64,000 nt of DNA from Paenalcaligenes faecalis. GTDB lineage: Bacteria > Pseudomonadota > Gammaproteobacteria > Burkholderiales > Burkholderiaceae_B. The notes below the pieces were generated by a model. It was not told where the DNA came from. It was given only the letters and a program-made list of their open reading frames with translations, and did no database searches. Numbering within the stretch: position 1 is the first letter of the stretch; the number at the start of each line of letters is the position of its first letter. The translations under genes and the position numbers were made by a program. Where the stretch lies: positions 1 to 64,000 of the forward strand of contig NZ_CP106841.1 in assembly GCF_027557445.1 (NCBI RefSeq), read 5' to 3'. Shown here one piece after another: positions 30,445-38,592 of this stretch.

Positions 30445-30472
30445 TAACAAAAAATCTTCGGATTTTTTGTTA
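30445..30472 (+). terminator. Terminator-like hairpin with UUCG tetraloop between rpsD and rpoA
   Basis: A perfect 12-bp stem (TAACAAAAAATC / GATTTTTTGTTA) is closed by the very stable C(UUCG)G tetraloop, and its 3' arm carries a six-T run. A second hairpin, GGCCCAC / GTGGGCC at 30481-30508, follows. Together they may reduce readthrough into rpoA or act as an attenuator. Confidence 0.75.
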
Positions 30473-30594
30473 TATCACTCGGCCCACTTTCTTTATAGAT
30501 GGTGGGCCTTGTGGTCTCTTACCGTTATACGGATTTCTATCATTCCATCAGCCTTATCGGTGTAACGAGCCGAGGGTATTGAAAAGGAAAATCT

Positions 30595-31578
30595 ATGTCT
30601 CAAGCCTTTCTAAAGCCACGCTCTATCGAAGTCGAGGCCATTACTAAAAACCACGCCAAAGTCATCATGGAGCCTTTTGAGCGCGGTTATGGTCACACTT
30701 TGGGTAATGCGTTACGTCGCATTCTGCTGTCCTCCATGACAGGTTATGCACCAACCGAAGTTCAAATCACAGGCGTTGTTCACGAGTACTCCACCATTTC
30801 TGGTGTACGTGATGACGTAGTAGATATCATGCTGAACCTCAAAGGCGTGATTTTCAAACTACACGGTCGCGATGAAGTCACTCTGACTGTGAATAAAACC
30901 GGTGCGGGCGAGGTTTATGCTCGCGATATCGAATTACCGCACGACGTAGAGATCATTAACCCGGATCACCATTTAGCCACGTTAACTGACGAAGGCAAAT
31001 TGGAGATGCAGATTAAGGTTGAGCAAGGTCGTGGCTATGTACCAGGTAACGTACGTGCTTTGACTGAAGATCGTCAACATACGATTGGTCGTATTATTCT
31101 TGATGCGTCTTACAGCCCTGTTCGTCGCGTTAGCTACGCCGTTGAAAACGCGCGTGTAGAGCAGCGTACTGACTTAGATAAATTGGTTTTAGACATTGAA
31201 ACCAATGGTGTGTTGACTCCCGAAGAAGCCGTGCGCCAAGCTGCTCGTATTCTGATGGATCAAATCTCTGTTTTTGCTGCATTGGAAAACGAAGAAGACA
31301 CCTTTGAGACAACTGAACGTGCAACACCACAAATTGATCCTGTGTTGTTACGCCCTGTTGACGATCTAGAGCTAACCGTTCGTTCTGCAAACTGCTTGAA
31401 AGCCGAAAATATTTACTACATCGGTGATCTTATCCAGCGTACAGAAAACGAATTGCTTAAAACGCCAAACTTGGGCCGCAAATCCCTCAATGAAATCAAA
31501 GAGGTATTGGCTGCACGTGGTTTGACATTAGGTATGAAACTAGAAAACTGGCCTCCGCTAGGTCTAGAGCGTCCTTAA
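30595..31578 (+). CDS. rpoA: RNA polymerase subunit alpha
   Basis: This 327-aa alpha subunit has an N-terminal assembly domain ([20 protein letters not shown], then [13 protein letters not shown]). The C-terminal domain that contacts promoter UP elements and activators is also present ([31 protein letters not shown]). Spacing of 151 bases after rpsD, with hairpins in between, suggests partial transcriptional uncoupling from the ribosomal genes. Confidence 0.99.
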   Translation: MSQAFLKPRSIEVEAITKNHAKVIMEPFERGYGHTLGNALRRILLSSMTGYAPTEVQITGVVHEYSTISGVRDDVVDIMLNLKGVIFKLHGRDEVTLTVNKTGAGEVYARDIELPHDVEIINPDHHLATLTDEGKLEMQIKVEQGRGYVPGNVRALTEDRQHTIGRIILDASYSPVRRVSYAVENARVEQRTDLDKLVLDIETNGVLTPEEAVRQAARILMDQISVFAALENEEDTFETTERATPQIDPVLLRPVDDLELTVRSANCLKAENIYYIGDLIQRTENELLKTPNLGRKSLNEIKEVLAARGLTLGMKLENWPPLGLERP

Positions 31579-31592
31579 TGCGCTAAAAAAAC

Positions 31593-31644
31593 GACAGAAT
31601 GGCTATAGCTGACGAATAAATCGTGTTATAGTCTTCTGTCTTTT
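31593..31644 (+). terminator. Weak terminator-like or attenuator hairpin between rpoA and rplQ
   Basis: GACAGAA (31593-31599) pairs with TTCTGTC (31634-31640), extended inside by CTATA / TATAG across a small bulge, and is followed by TTTT. The long loop and short T run make it a weak terminator, so partial readthrough into rplQ is likely. Confidence 0.5.
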
Positions 31645-31749
31645 GCCGATCTGACCCGCAGATTTCATCTGAAAGAAGAGTCAGGGTAGGTTGTAGAGCA
31701 GATTGCTGCCTACACAAATTAGATTCACTTAATATATAGGATAATTATC

Positions 31750-32133
31750 ATGCGTCATCGTCATGGTTTACGTAAACTAAATCGCACAAGCAGCCATCGT
31801 TTGGCTATGTTCCGCAATATGTCTGTATCTTTGATCGAGCACGAAGCCATCAAAACGACATTGCCTAAAGCCAAAGAATTGCGTCGTGTGCTTGAGCCTT
31901 TAATTACATTGGCTAAAAACCCAACTGTTGCTAACCGTCGTTTGGCTTTTGCCCGTTTACGCGATCGTGATGCAGTGACTAAATTGTTTGACGTGTTAGG
32001 CCCACGTTTCCAAGAGCGTAACGGTGGTTACACACGCATCTTGAAAATGGGTTTCCGTCAGGGTGACAATGCTCCTATGGCCTACATGGAATTAGTAGAG
32101 CGCACCGAAGTTGAAACAAACGACGCTGAATAA
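31750..32133 (+). CDS. rplQ: 50S ribosomal protein L17
   Basis: This is a 127-aa L17 starting [20 protein letters not shown], with [20 protein letters not shown]. It has the usual length for proteobacterial L17 and the usual position after rpoA. A strong terminator follows its stop. Confidence 0.99.
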   Translation: MRHRHGLRKLNRTSSHRLAMFRNMSVSLIEHEAIKTTLPKAKELRRVLEPLITLAKNPTVANRRLAFARLRDRDAVTKLFDVLGPRFQERNGGYTRILKMGFRQGDNAPMAYMELVERTEVETNDAE

Positions 32134-32149
32134 TTCAGTCTAGTTTGCT

Positions 32150-32187
32150 AAAAAAACCACTGCATAGATAACGCAGTGGTTTTTTTT
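32150..32187 (+). terminator. Terminator of the ribosomal cluster
   Basis: A long stem (AAAAAACCACTGC / GCAGTGGTTTTTT) with a 9-base loop and a run of T ends the spc-alpha cluster. The symmetric A and T flanks would also let it stop transcripts of the facing lysR gene. Confidence 0.95.
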
Positions 32188-32210
32188 ATGGCTAAAGCCA
32201 CCAGTCCTTA

Positions 32211-33113
32211 TTAGCTGTGCTGATTAATAAAATGAAAAAGAGCATGCTTAAAGTGTTCGGCTGCAGGGGATAGGGTACGGGCAGAGCGTTCATATACATA
32301 AAATCGTCTATAGACAGCAGGGCTGTCTAATTGGCGCATCTGAAGTCCATAAAGATCAACTAAAGGCCGAGCATACGGCATGCAAACCGTAAGTCCCAGG
32401 CCTGAGTTCACCATACTTAATGCCGTCGACATAAAGCTCACCAGATAAGCGGGGCGCAAGTTCAACTCAGGCCCATACTCGGTACTATCTAAATCACCGG
32501 ATAGACGTTTTGTGAATTGTCCCTGCAGTAAAATTAATGATTGTTCTTGTAAACACTGCCAGGTAATGCGTGGTTGTTGTGCCAGTGGGTGGTTTGGGGG
32601 AAATACGAGGTGAAAAGGGCTTTCAAAGAGTAGAGTTGCTGTGATATCTGCGCTGCTGTCTCGATCAGGCCCAATACCAAAGTCTACCTCGCTGGCTAAG
32701 ACCTTGTTGGCAACTTGTTCTACACCACAGTCATGCAGCTGGACTTGAATGTCTGGATACTGACGTTGAAATTGAGCAATGACTTCGGGTAGCACCGTAC
32801 TGGACAGCAGTTGTGGTGCGGCGATACGAACTAAGCCCTTTTTTAAGGCTTTGAGGCTCGCGGCCTCATCCAGTACGCTACCCAAATCTAATAAAATCTT
32901 ATCAACTAATGGAAACAGATCTTTGCCTACATCAGATAAGTGAACTCGTCGCGTACTACGATCAAATAGCTGTAATCCCAGAGAGAGTTCCATTTATTTG
33001 ATTAAACTACTGAGCGCTGATTGCGTAATAAACAGGTTCTGAGCCGCTACGGTAAAGCTTTCTGTCTTGGCTAACTCAACAAAAGCACGTAATTGTCGTA
33101 GGCTAATATTCAT
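32211..33113 (-). pseudogene. LysR-family regulator interrupted by one in-frame stop
   Basis: Reading from the ATG at 33113 gives a normal LysR N-terminal HTH (MNISLRQLRAFVELAKTESF, then ITQSALSSLIK). Codon 40 is TAA (32996-32994), and the same frame goes straight on as MELSLGLQLFDRSTRRVHL to the end of the effector domain at 32211. The rebuilt protein would be 300 aa, the normal LysR length, so one CAA- or GAA-to-TAA change explains it. An ATG directly after the stop could give a 260-aa product lacking most of the HTH. The gene diverges from the VOC/TRAP operon it would be expected to control. A sequencing error cannot be excluded. Confidence 0.85.
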
Positions 33114-33164
33114 TAGGGTTTTCCCTAGATAGAGGTTATTTATTAGTTATTTTAATAAATGAAA

Positions 33165-33198
33165 CGAAAAAATCAATTTGAATCATAGATGATTTTCG
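33165..33198. promoter_or_regulatory. Inverted repeat, candidate LysR operator
   Basis: CGAAAAAATCA (33165-33175) and TGATTTTCG (33190-33198) form a near-perfect inverted repeat in the lysR/VOC divergent region, overlapping the candidate -35 box of the VOC promoter. A LysR site would be expected here. Confidence 0.4.
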
Positions 33199-33206
33199 CT
33201 TTTAAT
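33178..33206 (+). promoter_or_regulatory. Candidate promoter of the VOC-FAH-TRAP operon
   Basis: TTGAAT (33178-33183) and TTTAAT (33201-33206) are 17 bases apart, about 69 bases before the chosen start of the VOC gene, and the -35 region lies inside the inverted repeat. Confidence 0.4.
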
Positions 33207-33274
33207 GGATTCATCACCGTCATTTTATCGTTGCATGACTTATTGTTTCGATGTTCAGCAAGGAGACTGCTGTT

Positions 33275-33817
33275 ATGATTAAAAAAATTCATCACGTTGC
33301 ATACCGTTGTAAAGATGCTTATGCGACAGCCAAATGGTACGAAAAAAACTTAGACATGAAATTGGTTTTGGCGATAGCCGAAGACCGCGTACCGTCAACA
33401 GGCGAACCTGATCCCTATATGCATATTTTTCTAGATGCGGGCATGGGTAATGTATTGGCTTTTTTCGAGCTACCTACCCAGCCAGAAATGGGGCGTGACG
33501 AAAACACACCGACTTGGACGCAACATTTAGCACTAGAAGTCGATTCAATGGAAACGCTTTTAGCCGCTAAAGCACGTCTACAAGAAAATGGTATTGATGT
33601 GATTGGACCGACCGATCATGCTTTATTCCAATCCATTTACTTTTTTGATCCCAATGGTCATCGTTTAGAGCTTGCGGTAAATACCGCTTTGCCTGGTATG
33701 GATGTGGCTTTAGACGAGGTGAAATGGGACATGTTAGAGGAATGGAGCCGTACTAAACGAGCTCCTAAACATGCAGCTTGGTTGCATGATGGCAGCTACA
33801 AGGAGATGTTTAAATGA
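33275..33817 (+). CDS. VOC-family (glyoxalase/extradiol dioxygenase-like) enzyme
   Basis: The ATG at 33275 is chosen over 33251 because AAGGAG lies just upstream of it and because MIKKIHHVAYRC begins the fold. The 180-aa product has the metal-ligand positions of vicinal-oxygen-chelate enzymes (HHVAY, WTQHLALEVD, NGHRLELAVN). It ends 4 bases inside the next gene's start (ATGA-type overlap), so the two are coupled. With a fumarylacetoacetate-hydrolase homologue and a maleylacetoacetate-isomerase-type GST in the same cluster, a role in breaking down an aromatic or dicarbonyl acid is likely. The exact reaction is not readable. Confidence 0.82.
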   Translation: MIKKIHHVAYRCKDAYATAKWYEKNLDMKLVLAIAEDRVPSTGEPDPYMHIFLDAGMGNVLAFFELPTQPEMGRDENTPTWTQHLALEVDSMETLLAAKARLQENGIDVIGPTDHALFQSIYFFDPNGHRLELAVNTALPGMDVALDEVKWDMLEEWSRTKRAPKHAAWLHDGSYKEMFK

Positions 33818-34827
33818 AATTAGCCAGCTTAAAACAAGGCCGCGACGGCAGCTTGGTGGTTGTGAGCCGCGATTTAACCCGTTTTAAGGTGGTGGCAGAC
33901 ATTGCCCCTACCATGCAATATGCGCTCGAAAACTGGGAGCAGTGCGAGCCAGAGCTTCAAAAAGTGTATGCCGCGATTAACGACTCTGCTGATAATACGC
34001 AGGCATTTGACGCTAATTTATTCCATTCACCTTTACCGCGTGCGTATCAGTGGGCAGATGGCTCAGCGTACATCAATCATGTGGAATTGGTGCGTAAGGC
34101 CCGTAATGCAGAGGTCCCAGCCTCTTTCTACCATGATCCCTTAATGTATCAGGGCGCATCCGATGGCTTCTTAGCTCCTACGGATAACGTGGTGGCAGAC
34201 CCAGCGTGGGGCATTGACTTTGAGGCTGAGGTTGCCGTTATCACGGGTGACTTACCGATGGGCGCTACGGTAGAGCAGGCGGCTGATTCAATTCGATTAG
34301 TGATGCTAGTTAATGACGTAAGTATGCGCGCACTGATCCCCGCTGAATTAGCGAAAGGCTTTGGCTTTTTACAAAGTAAACCCGCTAGTGCCTTTAGCCC
34401 TGTTGCAGTCACACCAGATGAGCTAGGTGATAAGTGGGCGGGTAATAAAGTCCATCTTCCTTTATTGGTTGATCTAAATAATAAGCCTTTTGGGAAGCCT
34501 AACGCTGGTGTTGATATGACCTTTAACTTTGCGCAGCTCGTATCACACGTAGCTAAAACGCGTACGGTGTGTGCTGGCACGATTGTCGGTTCGGGTACGG
34601 TATCCAATAAGCAAGGTAACTTGTGGGGCTCCTCCATTGATAATGGCGGTGTAGGTTACTGTTGTTTAGCTGAGGTTCGTATGTACGAAACCATCGAACA
34701 AGGCCAACCAGCCACCCACTTTATGCAGCCAGGTGATGTGGTGCGCATTGAAATGAATGATGCCAATGGCAATAGCATTTTTGGTGTGATTGAAAATAAA
34801 GTTGAGCTTTTTCAGCCTCAAGCCTAA
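33814..34827 (+). CDS. Fumarylacetoacetate hydrolase family protein
   Basis: This 337-aa protein has the FAH C-terminal fold: the metal-binding GIDFEAEVAVITGD, VNDVSMRALIP, LQSKPASAFSPVAVTP, GSGTVSNKQGNLWGSS and PGDVVRIEM. FAH-family enzymes split C-C bonds of 1,3-dicarbonyl acids such as fumarylacetoacetate or fumarylpyruvate, or act as related hydratases. It overlaps the VOC gene by 4 bases and is 18 bases from dctP, so import and catabolism are probably one operon. The substrate is not fixed. Confidence 0.88.
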   Translation: MKLASLKQGRDGSLVVVSRDLTRFKVVADIAPTMQYALENWEQCEPELQKVYAAINDSADNTQAFDANLFHSPLPRAYQWADGSAYINHVELVRKARNAEVPASFYHDPLMYQGASDGFLAPTDNVVADPAWGIDFEAEVAVITGDLPMGATVEQAADSIRLVMLVNDVSMRALIPAELAKGFGFLQSKPASAFSPVAVTPDELGDKWAGNKVHLPLLVDLNNKPFGKPNAGVDMTFNFAQLVSHVAKTRTVCAGTIVGSGTVSNKQGNLWGSSIDNGGVGYCCLAEVRMYETIEQGQPATHFMQPGDVVRIEMNDANGNSIFGVIENKVELFQPQA

Positions 34828-34845
34828 TTAAATCAGGGGATCACT

Positions 34846-35877
34846 ATGTTTAAAAAAACGCTTGTGGCGTTAGCATGTGCTGCAGCAACATTCGCTAGCG
34901 GTGCTGCCAATGCTGAAAAATACGTGTTGAAAGTGGCTCACTTTTGGCCTGCTGGCGCATTAAGCCAGCAAAAGGTGTTGGAACCTTGGTGTGAAAAATT
35001 AGCAGAGCAGTCGAACAATCGATTGGAGTGTCAAATTTACCCTGCTATGCAGTTAGGTGGCACACCTCAACAATTAATTCAGCAGGCTGCCGATGGCGTG
35101 GCGGATATTGTATGGACGCTACCTGGCTATACAGCAGGTCGTTTTCCTATCGTAGAGGCCTTTGAGTTACCTTTTATGGCGCATGATGCCGAAGGGGCAA
35201 GCCGTGCGTTGTGGGAGTACTACCAGACCTATGCCCAAGATGAATTCTCATCAGTAAAACCATTGGCATTTAACGTGCATGATGCAGGGCATATTCACAA
35301 TAATCGTCGTGAAGTGACGAAAATTGCGGACATGCGTGGTTTAAAAATGCGTGCTCCAACCCGTCAAACCAATATTATGTTGGCCAAAATGGGGGCTACA
35401 CCCGTTTCGATTCCATTACCTCAAATGGCGGATGCGCTTTCTAAAGGCGTAGTAGATGGCTACGTGCTGCCTTGGGAGGTCGTGCCAACAATGCGTTTGC
35501 ATGAGCTAACCAAATACCATACCGAGATGAGTCCAGAGTCACCGTCGCTCTACACAACGCTCTTTACGATAGCGATGAATAAAGCACGTTACGAGGGCTT
35601 ACCTGCTGATCTACAGAAGATTATTGATGACAATACGGGCGCTGATTTTTCTGCCCATATTGGTAAACAGTGGGACGAATCAGTTGCCGCTGCCCGTCAA
35701 CATGCAGTAGACCGTGGTAATGCCTTTTACACCATTCCGGCAGATCAAATGGATGAGTGGTTAAAAGCAGGCGACCGTGTTGCGGCTGACTGGGTGAAAG
35801 ACATGGACAAAAAAGGCCTAAAAGGCCAAGAAATGTTGGATACAGCAAAATCATTGATTGCTAAGTACAGCAAATAA
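34846..35877 (+). CDS. dctP: TRAP transporter solute-binding protein
   Basis: This 343-aa DctP-type periplasmic protein has a signal peptide (MFKKTLVALACAAATFASG, cleavage near ANA-EK). Family motifs include LKVAHFWPAG, PGYTAGRFPIVEAFELPF, DMRGLKMRAPTRQ (with the substrate-carboxylate Arg) and SKGVVDGYVLPWEVV. It delivers an organic acid to the dctQM permease encoded next. The neighbours suggest an aromatic or dicarboxylic acid. Confidence 0.93.
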   Translation: MFKKTLVALACAAATFASGAANAEKYVLKVAHFWPAGALSQQKVLEPWCEKLAEQSNNRLECQIYPAMQLGGTPQQLIQQAADGVADIVWTLPGYTAGRFPIVEAFELPFMAHDAEGASRALWEYYQTYAQDEFSSVKPLAFNVHDAGHIHNNRREVTKIADMRGLKMRAPTRQTNIMLAKMGATPVSIPLPQMADALSKGVVDGYVLPWEVVPTMRLHELTKYHTEMSPESPSLYTTLFTIAMNKARYEGLPADLQKIIDDNTGADFSAHIGKQWDESVAAARQHAVDRGNAFYTIPADQMDEWLKAGDRVAADWVKDMDKKGLKGQEMLDTAKSLIAKYSK

Positions 35878-35892
35878 TAAAAAGGTGTTTTG

Positions 35893-36432
35893 ATGGCAGA
35901 GGCTAGTTCAGTATCTGATACCAGCACTTTCGCCAAACCCACAGATCCGATCGGCCGTTTTCTATACGGCTGGTCGGTGCTGTCGGCATTAGGCGGTGCA
36001 GTGGTACTTTTTTTGGTATGTGGTTTATCCGCTTATAGTGTCATAGGGCGTTGGTTGTTTTCGTCGCCTGTGTTGGGTGACGTAGAGCTAGTACAGATGG
36101 GGGCTGCCATCAGTATTGCCGCGTGTTTGCCTTATGCGCAAATGCGCAAAGCACATATTATTGTTGATTTTTTTACACTAAAAGCGCCGCGTAGTGTGTG
36201 TCGTGTTTTAGACGTTTTTGCTGCGCTATTGTTGGCTTTTTGCGCAGCCGTATTGGCATGGCGTAGTTTGGTGGGTGGTATGGAAACCTATCAATATGGC
36301 GAAAGCAGCATGATTTTAGGGTGGCCGTTATGGTGGTCTTTCATTACCTTAGGCCCTGGGTTTTTATTGTTAAGTTTGACCTCGCTCTATAGTGCGTGGC
36401 GTTTTCTGCACGAGATTAAGGAGCCAGCATGA
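35893..36432 (+). CDS. dctQ: TRAP transporter small membrane subunit
   Basis: The ATG at 35893 is chosen over the adjacent TTG, giving 179 aa with AAAGG upstream. Four membrane segments are visible, with the DctQ-type LGDVELVQMGAAISIAACLP stretch and WPLWWSFITLGPGFLLL near the end. It is the small TRAP permease subunit. It overlaps dctM by 4 bases (ATGA). Confidence 0.9.
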   Translation: MAEASSVSDTSTFAKPTDPIGRFLYGWSVLSALGGAVVLFLVCGLSAYSVIGRWLFSSPVLGDVELVQMGAAISIAACLPYAQMRKAHIIVDFFTLKAPRSVCRVLDVFAALLLAFCAAVLAWRSLVGGMETYQYGESSMILGWPLWWSFITLGPGFLLLSLTSLYSAWRFLHEIKEPA

Positions 36433-37754
36433 GTAGCGAAATTATTGGTATTTTAGTTGGCCTGTTAGCTATCGGCCTATTAGCGTTACGCATCCATATT
36501 GGGATTGCAATGCTGGTGGCGGGGTCAATTGGTTATGTGCTGCTATCAGGCTGGGCGCCTTTGATGAGCTACTTTAAAACCTTGGCCTATGGCCGGTTTT
36601 CTATGTATGACTTATCCGTAGTACCTCTTTTTCTTTTGATGGGTAATATTGCCTCTCATGGCGGGTTATCGAGTCGTCTTTTTCAGGCAACCAGTGCATT
36701 TTTAGGCCACTACCGAGGCGGGGTGGCAATGAGCGCTGTTGGGGCGTGTGCAGGCTTTGGGGCTATTTGTGGGTCCTCTTTAGCAACGGCAGCGACGATG
36801 GGGCGGGTCGCATTACCTGAACTACGTAAGCATAACTATTCACCTGCTTTAGCAACGGGTGCTTTGGCAGCCGGTGGTACCTTAGGGGTTTTGATTCCTC
36901 CTTCTGTCGCTTTAGTAATTTATGCGATTTTGGCAGAGCAAAACGTAGCCGTGATGTTTATTGCCGCAATGGTACCAGGTGTGTTGGCTATGTTGGGCTA
37001 TATGTTAGCCATTGCTATTGTGGTGCGCATTAAACCTGAAAGTGGCCCGGCCTCTGTTCGATTGCCTTGGGCAGAGCGCATTAAGGCTTTAGGCCGTGTT
37101 TGGCCAATCCTGATGGTGTTTTTGGTTGTTGTGGGTGGGATTTACGGTGGTGTTTTTACCCCCACAGAGGCAGCCGCTATTGGGGTTTTAGCGACTTTGT
37201 TGATTGCAGTGCTAATGCGCGAAATTAGTCTGAATGGGTTTATTAATGCGGTGCTAGGGGCCATGGAGTCCACCGCAATGATCTTCTTGATCTTGATTGG
37301 TGCTGATGTACTGAACTCTTTTTTAGCCCTATCTCAGATTTCTCAAATGTTGGCTGATTTGGCAGTGAATAGTGGTTGGTCGCCTCTATTAATTCTTGCT
37401 GCGATGATCTTGGTCTATGTGTTGCTCGGTTGTGTGATGGACAGTTTGTCTATGATTCTTCTGACTATCCCTATTTTCTTACCCATTATTATGGGCTTGG
37501 ATTTCTGGGGATTGAATTACACAGACAAGGCCGTTTGGTTCGGGATTTTGGCGTTAATGGTCGTGGAAATAGGGTTGATTACTCCGCCCGTGGGGATGAA
37601 CGTCTTTATTATTAATAGTTTAGCTAAGGACATCCCGATGGGAGAGACCTTTAAAGGGGTATTGCCTTTCTTGGCTTCTGATATTATCCGAGTCGTTTTC
37701 CTTGTACTGTTCCCCGGTCTATCGCTATGGCTAGTCCATGTCATGGGTTATTAA
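36429..37754 (+). CDS. dctM: TRAP transporter large permease subunit
   Basis: This 441-aa DctM/SiaM-type permease has about 12 membrane segments and the motifs VPLFLLMGNIASHGGLSSRL, GAICGSSLATAATMG, LAAGGTLGVLIPPS, GVFTPTEAAAIGV and GLITPPVGMNVF. It drives Na+/H+-coupled uptake of the solute captured by DctP. The N-terminus overlaps dctQ. Confidence 0.95.
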   Translation: MSSEIIGILVGLLAIGLLALRIHIGIAMLVAGSIGYVLLSGWAPLMSYFKTLAYGRFSMYDLSVVPLFLLMGNIASHGGLSSRLFQATSAFLGHYRGGVAMSAVGACAGFGAICGSSLATAATMGRVALPELRKHNYSPALATGALAAGGTLGVLIPPSVALVIYAILAEQNVAVMFIAAMVPGVLAMLGYMLAIAIVVRIKPESGPASVRLPWAERIKALGRVWPILMVFLVVVGGIYGGVFTPTEAAAIGVLATLLIAVLMREISLNGFINAVLGAMESTAMIFLILIGADVLNSFLALSQISQMLADLAVNSGWSPLLILAAMILVYVLLGCVMDSLSMILLTIPIFLPIIMGLDFWGLNYTDKAVWFGILALMVVEIGLITPPVGMNVFIINSLAKDIPMGETFKGVLPFLASDIIRVVFLVLFPGLSLWLVHVMGY

Positions 37755-37800
37755 ATAATAAATAATGAGGGTGCGTTAAGCACCCAACTCTGGAGTCAAC

Positions 37801-38445
37801 ATGCGTTTATATACCTACTTTCGTAGTTCCGCGGCATACCGCGTGCGGATTGCTTTAGGCTTAAAGCAATTAGATTGGCAAGCGGTGCCTGTACACTTAG
37901 TCCAAGACGGCGGGCAACACCATAGCGAGGCTTATAAAGCCATTAACCCTGCTGGATTAGTGCCTGCTTTTGAAGATAATGGGGCAGTGCTAACGCAGTC
38001 TTTAGCTATTATCGAGTACCTAGACGAAACGTATCCTACGGTTTCATTGCTACCAGGGGATGCGGTGGCTAGAGCTCATATCCGCGCATTAGCCCAAAGT
38101 ATTGCCTGTGATTTGCATCCTATCAATAACTTACGGATTCTTAAACACCTAGAACATAGCTTAGGCTTAGATGCCGAACAGCGTAAGGTGTGGTATTTGC
38201 ACTGGATTCAAGTCGGTTTAGAGGCATTTGAGCAGCAGCTAGCTGTGCATAATCAACCGGGTGACTTTTGTTATGGAAATAGTCCTACCCTAGCGGATAT
38301 TTGCTTAGTACCTCAGGTATATAATGCGAATCGTTTCGGATATAGTGTGGATCATTTACCGCGTATAGCGAAAGCCATACAGGCGTGTGCGCAGCTGCCC
38401 GCCTTTATTCAGGCCGAACCGGCGAATCAAATTGACGCAAACTAA
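37801..38445 (+). CDS. maiA: Maleylacetoacetate isomerase (zeta-class GST)
   Basis: This 214-aa zeta-class glutathione transferase has the active-site segment YFRSSAAYRVRIALGLK, then NPAGLVPAFEDNGAVLTQSL and AIIEYLDETYP. The Cys of the classic SSC motif is replaced by Ala, which leaves the paired Ser. It should isomerise maleylacetoacetate or maleylpyruvate with glutathione, feeding the FAH-family enzyme of this cluster. It is 46 bases from dctM with TGGAG upstream of the ATG. Confidence 0.88.
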   Translation: MRLYTYFRSSAAYRVRIALGLKQLDWQAVPVHLVQDGGQHHSEAYKAINPAGLVPAFEDNGAVLTQSLAIIEYLDETYPTVSLLPGDAVARAHIRALAQSIACDLHPINNLRILKHLEHSLGLDAEQRKVWYLHWIQVGLEAFEQQLAVHNQPGDFCYGNSPTLADICLVPQVYNANRFGYSVDHLPRIAKAIQACAQLPAFIQAEPANQIDAN

Positions 38446-38550
38446 CCTATCCTCGTTGAACAAGGATTAGCAGCTTGTGTGAACCTTGAGGGACCTGCCT
38501 TGTCTATGTATATATGGCAAGGCAGCGAGAGGGCGCAGACCTCAGCGTAG
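38446..38550 (+). pseudogene. cutA: Remnant of cutA (divalent-cation tolerance protein)
   Basis: Directly after the maiA stop, the same frame encodes about 34 residues reading LVEQGLAACVNLEGPALSMY, then IWQGSERAQTSA, and then TAG. This matches the conserved N-terminal core of CutA1 (LA-ACVN, then a W-x-G segment). There is no start codon and the C-terminal half is missing. cutA commonly neighbours dsbD, which follows here, so this is the decayed residue of that gene. Confidence 0.75.
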
Positions 38551-38592
38551 CCTTGGTGTTAACGAACATAATAATTAACCAAAGGATTTGCT

